Source of the DNA: an uncultured Desulfobulbaceae bacterium
Lineage (GTDB): Bacteria > Desulfobacterota > Desulfobulbia > Desulfobulbales > BM004
Assembly (NCBI GenBank): GCA_947259115.1
Contig: CAMYKS010000031.1
Coordinates: forward strand, 1 to 48,833
Direction: 5' to 3'
Length of the DNA stretch: 48,833 bases
Part shown: positions 1 to 8,035 of the stretch, in pieces
Layout: every line of letters begins with the position of its first letter
How positions within the stretch are numbered: the first letter of the stretch is position 1
The notes under the pieces: generated by a model
Databases searched by the model: none
What the model was told of the DNA's origin: nothing
What the model saw: the letters and a program-made list of their open reading frames with translations, nothing else
Program-made: the position numbers and the translations under genes

Positions 1-80
1 TTCTTTGGGCTTATTATCTTTCTTTACTGGTGGCATCTGCATCCTTATTAAAAGAGGAGAAGTTCACTCGTAATTTATAA
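1..80 (+). other. 3' end of an unidentified plus-strand gene (frame unresolved)
   Basis: All three forward frames are open from the left edge and close at 49-51, 71-73 or 78-80, and each reads as a hydrophobic tail. The frame ending at 71-73 gives a membrane-like stretch followed by KRGEVHS. A plus-strand terminator follows at 97-127, so a plus-strand gene very probably ends here. Which frame is coding cannot be told without upstream sequence. Confidence 0.25.
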
Positions 81-96
81 TTTCAATATTTATTCG

Positions 97-127
97 GGCA
101 GGGCCAGGAATGGCTCTGCCTTTTTTT
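97..127 (+). terminator. Rho-independent terminator for the gene at the left edge
   Basis: A 10-bp stem (GGCAGGGCCA with TGGCTCTGCC, one G-U) with loop GGAA is followed directly by seven T. This is a standard intrinsic terminator on the plus strand. Confidence 0.8.
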
Positions 128-162
128 ATTTGTGCGCCCGGCCGGGCGCACAAATAAAAAAA
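121..162. repeat. Perfect 42-bp palindrome
   Basis: Positions 121-162 are their own reverse complement: seven T, then ATTTGTGCGCCCGG, then the mirror image ending in seven A. It sits exactly between a plus-strand and a minus-strand terminator and shares their T tracts. As RNA it can form a 21-bp hairpin from either strand. Confidence 0.85.
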
Positions 163-189
163 GGGACTCAGAGCAAGTGCCTGAATCCC
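155..189 (-). terminator. Rho-independent terminator of tRNA-His
   Basis: On the minus strand CTGAATCCC-type and GGGACTCAG-type arms (163-171 and 181-189, one mismatch) form a 9-bp stem with a 9-nt loop, followed by a T run (complement of 155-162). It lies 12 nt past the tRNA-His CCA end. Confidence 0.75.
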
Positions 190-201
190 TTTATTATTTT
201 C

Positions 202-279
202 TGGGGTGAGCGATGGGACTTGAACCCACGACCTCCGAGGCCACAACCCGGTGCTACCACCAGCTGAGCTACGCTCACC
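202..279 (-). tRNA. tRNA-His (GTG)
   Basis: The reverse complement folds as a cloverleaf. The acceptor GGTGAGCG pairs with CGCTCACC, with the extra G-1 opposite C73 that is diagnostic of tRNA-His. The anticodon stem CCGGG/CTCGG holds loop TTGTGGC, giving anticodon GTG. The T arm carries GTTCAAGTC and CCA is encoded. Confidence 0.97.
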
Positions 280-295
280 ATAGAGCAAGGCATTT

Positions 296-324
296 CTTAT
301 AATAGATGGGCCTTATTTTATCAA
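296..324 (-). promoter_or_regulatory. Sigma70-type promoter of tRNA-His
   Basis: On the minus strand TTGATA (319-324) and TATAAG (296-301) are 17 nt apart, placing transcription start a few bases before the tRNA. It begins right after the stop codon of the zinc-ribbon gene. Confidence 0.6.
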
Positions 325-329
325 GTCTT

Positions 330-980
330 TTAGAACTCTTTACCGCAGTGCTGGCATTTTAGGGCCTGGGCCTTGATGATTTCAGTACAGTCAGGACACT
401 CTTTTTTAAAGTTTGCTTTAAGAAGCTGGTTAATGGCCAGGTTTAACTTGCTTGCCAGGCTGTCCTCCCTGAAAGTATGGTTGCGGATAGAATCTATGCA
501 GGACAGGTCATTGAGCTCGACCAGCAGATCCGCCGCCCGCTCACGGTTTTTGCGGTCAGCCGCATCATCGAGAATAAGCAGCATAACAGGTGCGAGGTTC
601 TTTTCAGCCACGCAGGTATCCAGTTTAGCAACAGCTTCTTTTTCATTGGCATAGCGTTCATCCTGCAGCTTGATGCTTTCCGGATCAATTATGCAGCCCT
701 TGAAGGCGTCAGGGCTGCCGACCATCATTGGTGTGCCTTCCTTGTTGCCCGGCAAAAGCATGTAACGGTAGGATGCCCGGTGGCCAAACTGCGCCTCTAT
801 ATGCTCCCAACCGTTCTTAAAAAGGGAGCATTCATCATTTAAGCAGATAAAGTAGGCCTCAGTTCCCCAACCCAGGCCGTCTCCAACATGAATAGGCGGA
901 GTACTGCAGCATGAAAGCTTCACTTTGCAATGGGGGCAGTAATGGATTTCATCAAGGTATTTTTTACAGGAATTAAACAT
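330..980 (-). CDS. Zinc-ribbon protein of unknown function
   Basis: This 216-residue protein has two cysteine clusters. One is near the N-terminus (CPHC followed by two adjacent Cys), the other is a clear C-terminal zinc ribbon (CPDC and CQHC about 14 residues apart). The middle, roughly residues 115-180, is charged, probably helical and rich in Asp and Glu. The ATG at 980 is chosen over an upstream in-frame ATG because GGAGG lies 7 nt before it. No signal peptide or membrane segment is seen, so a cytoplasmic role is likely. It may be co-transcribed with the small membrane ORF and the aromatic-biosynthesis fusion upstream. I do not recognise a specific family; zinc binding is inferred from Cys spacing. 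Confidence 0.8.
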   Translation of the reverse strand: MFNSCKKYLDEIHYCPHCKVKLSCCSTPPIHVGDGLGWGTEAYFICLNDECSLFKNGWEHIEAQFGHRASYRYMLLPGNKEGTPMMVGSPDAFKGCIIDPESIKLQDERYANEKEAVAKLDTCVAEKNLAPVMLLILDDAADRKNRERAADLLVELNDLSCIDSIRNHTFREDSLASKLNLAINQLLKANFKKECPDCTEIIKAQALKCQHCGKEF

Positions 981-1083
981 GTGTATCCTCCAGGGAATGC
1001 ACGTCAGAGAAGTTATGGGCAAACTACTTTGGCGTTGAATTGGTTTGGTCTGCTCCTAACTGGGACAGCGGCTGCGATACATT

Positions 1084-1197
1084 TCAAGTGTATGGTTTGC
1101 CGCCAAAGAGAATAATAATCGGTATCAGGAGAAGTACAAATATTATGAGAACAATGACAGGATGTTCACTTTTCTTTTTTTCAGGGATTTTTTCCAT
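1084..1197 (-). CDS. Small single-span membrane protein, 37 residues
   Basis: An ATG at 1197 opens a 37-codon frame. It has a charged, Lys/Glu-rich N-terminus (about 12 residues), then one strongly hydrophobic span of about 20 residues (Ile/Leu/Val with one Pro), then a short GGKPYT tail. This N-in, single-pass layout is typical of small membrane proteins. There is no strong ribosome binding site, which lowers confidence. It sits between the aromatic fusion gene and the zinc-ribbon gene, on the same strand. Function unknown. Confidence 0.5.
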   Translation of the reverse strand: MEKIPEKKKSEHPVIVLIIFVLLLIPIIILFGGKPYT

Positions 1198-1262
1198 TAA
1201 TTTAGAGTAAGCATAAAAGTAAAAATGTCAATTCACGAATTCAGGAATATAACTGCTTAAGA

Positions 1263-2942
1263 TCATGTCCTGATAATCTTGCTCAGGGTTTCATCAACGG
1301 CAAGGGATTGCTTCATCCTGGCCTTTAAAAAGCCATCGGTCAGGTATAGTTTGTTTTCATTTATGATCGTACAAAGCTCGTCAATTTTTCCATCATTGGC
1401 CATATCCATCAGCTTGATCAGGTTTTCCGCAAAGCTCTTGACAATTTTACGTCCGTCACCTGTGGTGGCCATAATCTCGGCATAGGTTCTGGGATTCTGG
1501 GTATGCACACGGGCCATGGCCAGAATGCCGTACAGGGATGTGAGAGTGGAGTGGGTACCGATCTCGTCCTGGGGTATCCGGTTATCCTTCAACGTCATGG
1601 CAAGAGCCACGGAAACCGTTGTGGGCAGTTTCTGGCCGACACCCATCAAAAGGTCATGCTGGGACGGGCTGTCCTGGTTGATAAGGGCACCGTGCTTGTA
1701 CAAAAATGCCTCGAATTCACTGCAAAACAGCCCGCTGCGCCTTGTCCGCACCACAGTGGCGTTCTTGTCTTTCATGGTTTTAGCCTGGGGTCCCCAGAGG
1801 TTATGGACCAGCATTACCTCGACGCCGGGCCGGGTTTTTGCCAGGGCTGCATCCAAGGCATTTTCCGCCACTCCGGCCAGGATTAGCAGGGCCTGTCCGT
1901 CCTTAAGGAGCGGTCCGTATTTCTCAACGGCATCAGTTGTGGCACTTATGGGCACACATATGGCCACCACATCAACCTGGGGGATCATATTCTCTGGAGT
2001 AAGTTCAGTTGTGCGGCCCGTGAGCAGGGATTTGTACCCTTCACTCTCCAGTCGATCAGCAAACCATGTGCTCATGTCCCCGGTGCCGATAAAGCCAAAA
2101 GATGATATGTGCTTGGTGCGCATATCAACCCTTGGAAAACTGCCCAGGATCTGAAAAGAACCGGGTTCCTGGATGATATCTTCGCTTATTGATTTTACTG
2201 CAACCGCAAGGTTCTTATCCTTGATATGGCCTTCCGCTTCAATATATATCTGCAGTTTCTGGGTCTTGATGTCGCTTTCTGTCCGCATGTCAATGATGTT
2301 GATACCGCGCCGGGTGAATTCCCCCAGAATATCAACAAGAAGACCGACCCTATCATTAAGTGGCAGGGTCAGCAGGGCAGTGGCATCATACTTTGTTGGC
2401 TCGGCAGGGGTTGAGCTGATAACGGCAAACCGGGTCTGGTTATGGGGTGCCAGCTCTCTTTCCCTGATTACCAGGCCGTTTGCCACGAGAAATTCTTCTG
2501 TGGCAACAAAGCCGCGATCAAGATCGTTCTGTTTTTTGACATCATTAATTGCCTGCTGCAGATCCGTGACAGCCAACTGCGGCAGCAAAGGATAATTATT
2601 TGTTATATATTCATCGCACTGTCTGAAACTGAAACTTTTGCCAATGAGCATGGAAAGCTGGTGTATATCATCAATGGCGCCGAGTGAAAGATGGATGGGC
2701 AGAACCACATTGTCAATCCAGTGCGCCTTGCTGAGCTTTTCCATTATGCGGAAGTACTCGAGACTCTCGCCTTCCCTGGTATTGTACACAGGGATCAGGG
2801 CAAGATCTGTCTGCTTTTCCCTAAACGCCTTGATGACTGCCGGTGTGTTAGGAAAAAGCTTTATTGCGGCATCAGGATCAAACTCCCTGGCGGCCTGCCA
2901 TGAAGATGACCCCTCCGGACCCAATGTAGCGATAGATATCAT
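1263..2942 (-). CDS. pheA-tyrA: Bifunctional prephenate dehydratase / prephenate dehydrogenase with ACT domain
   Basis: This 559-residue fusion holds both branch-point enzymes for Phe and Tyr. Residues 1-180 are prephenate dehydratase: LGPEGSSS at the start, an IPVYN..EG pocket loop near 50-60, and the catalytic TRF motif at 170-172. Residues about 187-255 form an ACT regulatory domain (GLLVDIL, then RTESDI where the family often has ESRP). From about 280 it is prephenate dehydrogenase: a Rossmann GFIGTG start, His380 in HNLWGP and His429 in SQHD match the two active-site histidines of TyrA. No chorismate mutase domain is present. The start has AAGGA about 8 nt upstream. The order PheA-ACT-TyrA differs from the separate AroQ-fused enzymes of enterics. 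Feedback by Phe through the ACT domain is inferred. Confidence 0.93.
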   Translation of the reverse strand: MISIATLGPEGSSSWQAAREFDPDAAIKLFPNTPAVIKAFREKQTDLALIPVYNTREGESLEYFRIMEKLSKAHWIDNVVLPIHLSLGAIDDIHQLSMLIGKSFSFRQCDEYITNNYPLLPQLAVTDLQQAINDVKKQNDLDRGFVATEEFLVANGLVIRERELAPHNQTRFAVISSTPAEPTKYDATALLTLPLNDRVGLLVDILGEFTRRGINIIDMRTESDIKTQKLQIYIEAEGHIKDKNLAVAVKSISEDIIQEPGSFQILGSFPRVDMRTKHISSFGFIGTGDMSTWFADRLESEGYKSLLTGRTTELTPENMIPQVDVVAICVPISATTDAVEKYGPLLKDGQALLILAGVAENALDAALAKTRPGVEVMLVHNLWGPQAKTMKDKNATVVRTRRSGLFCSEFEAFLYKHGALINQDSPSQHDLLMGVGQKLPTTVSVALAMTLKDNRIPQDEIGTHSTLTSLYGILAMARVHTQNPRTYAEIMATTGDGRKIVKSFAENLIKLMDMANDGKIDELCTIINENKLYLTDGFLKARMKQSLAVDETLSKIIRT

Positions 2943-3283
2943 GGATTATTCCTTATAATTGCAGTAACTCACTTCGAGTGTTCATTCTTGTTGAATTTTG
3001 GGACGCTTGCATCAAAAGACTTTTTAATTTTATCGTAAAGGTCAATTCGTTCTCCGTGGCGGTTTTTTTAGCCGCTCCATATGTAGTTTATATGATAGTT
3101 ACTGGTCATACACGACTCTGGCCATAGCATCAAGCATTGCATTAATGACATGGCAAAATTGTCAAAATCGATTTTTATGTTTTTGTTCATTTATGCGCCA
3201 CTTTAACGCCCCGATAAAAACTCCAAGGAGGGTCGGCCGGGCAAACTGGTTTTACGGAAGCGATTCTCTCAGTTGAAATGGGT
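2943..3283. other. Intergenic region, no gene seen
   Basis: Both strands were read for short frames. Only two very short minus-strand frames appear (under 20 codons). Neither is rich in Phe or Tyr, so a classical attenuator leader peptide for the downstream fusion is not supported. Confidence 0.5.
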
Positions 3284-3544
3284 TTACTGTATCTTTGCTT
3301 TATTGGGGAGTACTATTAACCTCACAATATAAAAAGAGCCGAGAATATACCCAACCAGGGCCTGGACTCCTTCAGCTTTCCAGGCAACCCAGCCAAAAAC
3401 AATTATTAGTAGTAGTTGAATAGCGTGGAGTAAAGACCGTTTAGAGTCTTTTTCATATGTTGTCAGTTCCAGCAAAAATGCCAGTGTGGCAATGGTAAAA
3501 CCCAAAAATCCCCCAAACAAGAACCCGATTATCCAAACTTTCAT
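3284..3544 (-). CDS. Small integral membrane protein of unknown function
   Basis: This 86-residue protein has three predicted membrane spans, around residues 2-26, 40-57 and 63-82, joined by short charged loops (TYEKDSKRS). The ATG at 3544 is preferred over an in-frame GTG 12 nt upstream, because the ATG places a single Lys directly before the first span; neither has a strong ribosome binding site. It is divergent from the helicase gene across an AT-rich spacer of about 185 bp that should hold promoters for both. Not recognised. Confidence 0.65.
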   Translation of the reverse strand: MKVWIIGFLFGGFLGFTIATLAFLLELTTYEKDSKRSLLHAIQLLLIIVFGWVAWKAEGVQALVGYILGSFYIVRLIVLPNKAKIQ

Positions 3545-3729
3545 AATTTCAACCACTTAAATTGATGCTTGTATATACTTTACATGAACTTCATATACTC
3601 TTGGAGGCATTGTCAGTTATATAAATACATAATAGTATAGAAAAGTTATACTTACTATATAATCCGAAAGTGATTCAATTCAAAATACGCTGCATTTCTG
3701 AGAAATTTACAGAGTATACTATTTAGCAC

Positions 3730-6633
3730 ATGCATAATTTAAAGAACAAAGGATCTGTGGCTGAATATCTCACAGCCCTTAAATCCTCTCCCCGTTTAGG
3801 TCCGCAGGTGGTGCACCATGAAGAGCTGGCTGAACATTCTGCTGTTTTCGGGAAAAACAGAATCGACTGGCCCAGAGCCCTGGAAGAAGCTCTCAAACAC
3901 ATGGGCATAGAGCAACTGTATCAGCACCAGGTGAGCGCCACCGATGCAGTGCGCAGGGGAGAGAATGTTATTGTATCGACGCCCACGGCCAGCGGCAAAA
4001 GCCTGATTTATAATCTACCGGTGTTTGAGCAGACCATGCGGGCGCCTGACTCCACGGCTCTGTATCTCTTCCCCTTAAAGGCCCTGGCCCAGGACCAGCT
4101 GCGGGCAATTGAGGAACTGGCCGCCTTGCTGCCGCAGGAGTTAATTCCCGTAGCAGCAATCTATGACGGTGACACAACAGCGTATCAGCGGAAAAAACTC
4201 CGTCAACGTCCGCCGAACATTCTCATCAGCAACCCGGATATGCTGCATCTTTCCATGCTGGGATATCATTCCATCTGGTCCGGTTTTTTTGCCCGGCTGA
4301 CCCATGTTATCCTGGACGAGGTTCATACCTACAGGGGAATTTTCGGCTCCCACATGGCCTGGGTTTTGCGGCGTCTGAAACGTATAGGCGCTTATTACGG
4401 CGCCGTGCCGCAGTTCATCCTCTCGTCCGCCACCGTGGCCAATCCAGACGAATTAGCCCGTGATCTTCTCGGGGCTGAGGCTACGGTCATCAGTGAATCC
4501 GGAGCGCCGCGGGCAAAACGTAATTTTGTTTTCATCAACCCACTGGACAGCGCTGCAACTGCTGCCAGCCAATTAATTGAGGCAAGCCTCAAAAGGGGTC
4601 TGCGCACTATTGTCTACACGCAATCAAGAAAGCTGACAGAACTGGTTTCCATCTGGACACAACAACGGTTAGGTAAATTATCCGACAAGCTGACTTCCTA
4701 CCGGGCCGGATACCTGCCCGAGGAGCGGCGGGAGATTGAAGCCAGGCTGTCGAATGGATCATTGCTTGGCGTCATTGCAACCAGTGCCCTTGAACTGGGC
4801 ATAGATATTGGGGATCTGGATATCTGCATCCTGGTCGGCTACCCGGGCACCGTCATGACAACCTGGCAGCGTGGAGGCAGAGTGGGGCGCAAACAGAGTG
4901 AGTCACTTATTATCCTGGTCGCCCTTGAAGACAGCCTGGATCAACATTTCATGCGGAACCCCAGGGATTTTTTCAGTCGTGAGGTCGAATCAACGGTTTT
5001 GAATCCCTCGAACAAAACAATAATGCGGAGCCATCTTATCTGTGCTGCAGCGGAACAACCAATAAAGACAGATGAACTCCTTGTGGGCGATGCTGCCGTG
5101 CGTGAAGTGGTGGAAGAACTTGCAGAAGAAGCGTCACTGCTTCTGACGGCAGACGGAAATTACTGGGTCGGGGCCAGAAAATATCCGCACCGGGATTTAG
5201 ATCTGCGTGGCAGCGGCCAGACATTTGTTATCCGCAATACTTCCGACGGCAGCGCGCTTGGTGAAATAGATTTCATGCGCTGTTTCAAGGAATGCCATCC
5301 GGGGGCAGTCTACCTGCACCGCGGCAGGACATGGCTCATAAACGACCTGGACCTGGATACCCATGAGGTGAGCGCTGTCAGGAAGAAGGTCAACTATTTT
5401 ACCCGGACCATGGGCTGCAAGACTACGGAAATTTTGAAAATTTACCATACAACCGAAATGTACAATTTTCGCGTCTCCTTCGGCTATCTCCGGGTTACCG
5501 ATACGGTGACCGGTTTTCAGAGGCGGCTTGTGGCAGGGCAGAAACTCATCAGTACGGAGCAGCTTGATCTCCCACCCCTGGTCTTTGAAACAGAAGGCCT
5601 CTGGATTGAAATTCCGGAAACTGTGCAGAAGCGTATTGAGCGCGAGCAGTATCATTTCATGGGTGGTATCCATGCCCTGGAGCATGGAGCTATTTCCATC
5701 TTCCCCCTGCTGGTGCTCTGCGACCGCAATGATGTGGGGGGCATTGCCCACCAATTCCATGAACAGCTTTCCAGGGCAGCCGTCTTTATCTATGACGGCT
5801 ATCCCGGCGGGGTGGGATTGGCCCGCAAGGCATTTGAGAAGATTGACGAGTTGCTCTACCTGACCCGGAAAACCATAGTTGACTGTCCCTGTGAACTCGG
5901 TTGCCCATCCTGTGTCCATTCGCCCAAATGCGGTTCAGGCAACCGGCCCATAGACAAGCAGTCTGCCCTGGAGATACTCGCTTCTCTGTTGAAAAAGAGC
6001 CATAATCATACTGCAGGCGAACACAGTGTGAAAATTGCACCAGAAGAGTTCAGAGTCTTGGGACCTGAAAAGAAAATAGCAAAAAAGGAGGCGCCGGCTC
6101 GTTATGGCGTCTTTGATGTTGAGACAAAGCGGAGTGCAGCTGAAGTCGGCGGCTGGCACAGGGCTGACAGGATGGGCATCTCTGTGGCGGTTCTCTATGA
6201 TTCGGTATCCGACAGTTTTAAAACCTATATTGAGAAGGATATCCCTGATCTTATTCGAGATCTGCAGGCATTTGACCTGGTGGTAGGATTCAACAATAAG
6301 CGCTTTGACAACAAGGTGCTTTCAGCATATACGGTATTCAACCTGGCATCACTGCCGACATTGGATATCATGGAGGTGATTACTAACCGGCTGGGATACC
6401 GCTTGAGCCTTGATCGCTTGGCTGAGCATACCCTGGGGGTAAAAAAGTCAGCCAGCGGCCTGCAGGCTCTCCAGTGGTATAAAGAGGGGAAAATAGATGA
6501 AATAGCGAGCTACTGCCGCAAGGATGTAAAAATTACCAGGGATATCTTTCTCTTCGGCCTGGAAAACAGCTACCTTCTCTTTAAAAACAAGGCCGGTTCC
6601 ATTGTCCGCCTACCGGTGAATTTTTCCACCTGA
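3730..6633 (+). CDS. MrfA/YprA-type DEAH-like helicase fused to an RNase H-like 3'-5' exonuclease domain
   Basis: A 967-residue protein. Residues 50-430 are a superfamily 2 helicase: Walker A TPTASGKS (about 82-90), DEVH (about 196), SSAT, and QRGGRVGRK as motif VI. Residues 500-760 form the YprA-type C-terminal region, with a four-Cys zinc cluster at about 718-736 (CPCELGCPSC, then KCGSG). Residues 790-945 are a separate nuclease domain with FDVETK, a central NNKRFDNK and YCRKD, the acidic pattern of DEDD exonucleases (PF13482-like). In Bacillus subtilis the helicase MrfA and nuclease MrfB are separate neighbours acting in repair of mitomycin damage. Here the two activities appear in one chain, so a DNA repair role is inferred. 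The ATG has no obvious ribosome binding site. Confidence 0.9.
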   Translation: MHNLKNKGSVAEYLTALKSSPRLGPQVVHHEELAEHSAVFGKNRIDWPRALEEALKHMGIEQLYQHQVSATDAVRRGENVIVSTPTASGKSLIYNLPVFEQTMRAPDSTALYLFPLKALAQDQLRAIEELAALLPQELIPVAAIYDGDTTAYQRKKLRQRPPNILISNPDMLHLSMLGYHSIWSGFFARLTHVILDEVHTYRGIFGSHMAWVLRRLKRIGAYYGAVPQFILSSATVANPDELARDLLGAEATVISESGAPRAKRNFVFINPLDSAATAASQLIEASLKRGLRTIVYTQSRKLTELVSIWTQQRLGKLSDKLTSYRAGYLPEERREIEARLSNGSLLGVIATSALELGIDIGDLDICILVGYPGTVMTTWQRGGRVGRKQSESLIILVALEDSLDQHFMRNPRDFFSREVESTVLNPSNKTIMRSHLICAAAEQPIKTDELLVGDAAVREVVEELAEEASLLLTADGNYWVGARKYPHRDLDLRGSGQTFVIRNTSDGSALGEIDFMRCFKECHPGAVYLHRGRTWLINDLDLDTHEVSAVRKKVNYFTRTMGCKTTEILKIYHTTEMYNFRVSFGYLRVTDTVTGFQRRLVAGQKLISTEQLDLPPLVFETEGLWIEIPETVQKRIEREQYHFMGGIHALEHGAISIFPLLVLCDRNDVGGIAHQFHEQLSRAAVFIYDGYPGGVGLARKAFEKIDELLYLTRKTIVDCPCELGCPSCVHSPKCGSGNRPIDKQSALEILASLLKKSHNHTAGEHSVKIAPEEFRVLGPEKKIAKKEAPARYGVFDVETKRSAAEVGGWHRADRMGISVAVLYDSVSDSFKTYIEKDIPDLIRDLQAFDLVVGFNNKRFDNKVLSAYTVFNLASLPTLDIMEVITNRLGYRLSLDRLAEHTLGVKKSASGLQALQWYKEGKIDEIASYCRKDVKITRDIFLFGLENSYLLFKNKAGSIVRLPVNFST

Positions 6634-6650
6634 GCCATAGATATAAGATG

Positions 6651-6710
6651 AAAAAAAGCCTGTGCTTCAAGAGATGCACACGTTCAATCCTCATGAAAGA
6701 AAAGAGGCTT
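6651..6710 (-). terminator. Probable terminator after the SH3 gene
   Basis: On the minus strand AAGCCT (6705-6710) pairs with AGGCTT (6656-6661) and encloses TGTGC/GCACA. The structure is followed by a run of seven T (complement of 6651-6657). The stems are short, so this is tentative. It would separate this series from the convergent helicase gene. Confidence 0.4.
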
Positions 6711-6721
6711 GCCTGTTCTCT

Positions 6722-7192
6722 TTACAGGGGATCAGTGGGCCAAAGAAGAGATTTATGCATCCAGCCGGTAATTTCATTTTTATAACGGAGCTTCATCCAA
6801 TCGCCATTCATTTCCAGCGGTTCAAAGACCACACCTTTTTTGACCGTGGCGACAATGGGATCATCCTTACTTGAACCTGTGCGCATATTGGCGGTTTCCA
6901 CGTTAACGATGACAGTTTTCTTACTGGAAATAAGGGTTTCATAAATCCAGCCTTTATCACCCTCAAAATCAATGACATTGGCCCATTTGCCCTCGCGTTT
7001 TAAAACTTCAAGTGGAAAGCTTTTAAAAACCTGCCAGATCACCTTGCTTTTTGTGTTGGGCCCCGAACGGATGTTCACACCGTCTTTTTTTACACTGACA
7101 TACTCTGCTGCAAGTCCGACTTCGGGAAGTAACAAAATAATCAGGGCAAAGACAGAACCAAGAAATAGCCTTTGTAAAGTAGAGGTTTTCAT
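6722..7192 (-). CDS. Secreted protein with two bacterial SH3 domains
   Basis: The 156-residue product begins with a signal peptide (Lys near the start, hydrophobic core, cleavage near GLA-A at about 28). Two SH3b repeats follow. The first, residues 30-90, has VNIRSGPN and GWIYETL. The second, about 92-150, has ANMRTGSS and GWMHKSL. The NxRxGP motif is the hallmark of bacterial SH3 domains that bind peptidoglycan or peptides. The ATG at 7192 has AGGAAGA about 8 nt upstream and is preferred to an in-frame TTG. It ends the minus-strand series that includes tol and ampG, so a cell-envelope role fits. Confidence 0.85.
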   Translation of the reverse strand: MKTSTLQRLFLGSVFALIILLLPEVGLAAEYVSVKKDGVNIRSGPNTKSKVIWQVFKSFPLEVLKREGKWANVIDFEGDKGWIYETLISSKKTVIVNVETANMRTGSSKDDPIVATVKKGVVFEPLEMNGDWMKLRYKNEITGWMHKSLLWPTDPL

Positions 7193-7337
7193 AATCAAAT
7201 TCTTCCTGAATGTTTTATTTGTAGGTTAATCCGTCTGCTCGATACCAGACGGTTTCAATGGTGTTAATTGCAAAGATTTATAGCATCATCAGGACGTCAA
7301 GTCAAATCAGTTCTCGGTGAAAAAACAATTTAAAACT

Positions 7338-8012
7338 CTATTTTCTTGGATCACGGCTGCAGGCTGCTATGGGCCCGTAACCTGCTGTGACACTTTCCCC
7401 GGTATTATCGGTATCTGTCATGATTGCAATGGCGCCGACCTTTGGCGGCTCTTTACCAAAGAAGCGCTTGTAATCTTCATAAATATTTCTCGTTTCCGTT
7501 ATCCATTTGCCGGTTTCTGCTGAACCGCTTTCAACACTTATCATGATATCATTTGCAGTATAAGGGTTTGGCACAGCCTGGTCCTTTGGCAGTTTATTGG
7601 CCCAGATATAATTAATTGCCTTGGTGTTCCAAAAGAAAAAGGAGGGGAAGACAACATATAACCGGGCTCCGTAATCATCTCCTGATTTCTGCAATGAATC
7701 ACCCCCGGCAATAATGTTGTCCACCTTCCATTGCCAGGTGATATATGGGTATTGCTGTGGATCATACTCTATCTTGTAATACAATCCGGATGCCGTACCA
7801 TTACTTTCTGCTTTGATAAATGTCCTGTTGCCTTCCATGGTCCAGGTATATTCTGTTGTGCCTTTGAAGGATTTTGACCTCCAGCCTGGTTTAATACCAT
7901 CTGCAAAATCATCAATGATAATTTCACACTCCTCCATTAGTGCAGGATTTTCGGCAAGTACGCTTGCGTGGACTGTCAGGAGCAGCAGTAAAATTAGTAT
8001 GACTTTGGACAT
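7338..8012 (-). CDS. DUF3047 family exported protein
   Basis: A 224-residue protein with an N-terminal signal peptide (cleavage likely after VLA at about 20). The remainder, with WKVDN, YGARLYVVFP and IWANKLP, matches what I recall of the DUF3047 family of periplasmic beta-rich proteins. It probably adopts a jelly-roll fold, though this is inferred. No catalytic residues are assigned to the family. It lies between tlyA and the SH3 gene on the same strand. Confidence 0.8.
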   Translation of the reverse strand: MSKVILILLLLLTVHASVLAENPALMEECEIIIDDFADGIKPGWRSKSFKGTTEYTWTMEGNRTFIKAESNGTASGLYYKIEYDPQQYPYITWQWKVDNIIAGGDSLQKSGDDYGARLYVVFPSFFFWNTKAINYIWANKLPKDQAVPNPYTANDIMISVESGSAETGKWITETRNIYEDYKRFFGKEPPKVGAIAIMTDTDNTGESVTAGYGPIAACSRDPRK

Positions 8013-8035
8013 TGGATAATTTTAAAAATTTTAAA

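Noticed and set aside
5197..5919. Long minus-strand ORF inside the helicase gene
   Set aside because: It is antisense to strongly conserved helicase domains, has no family features and no ribosome binding site.
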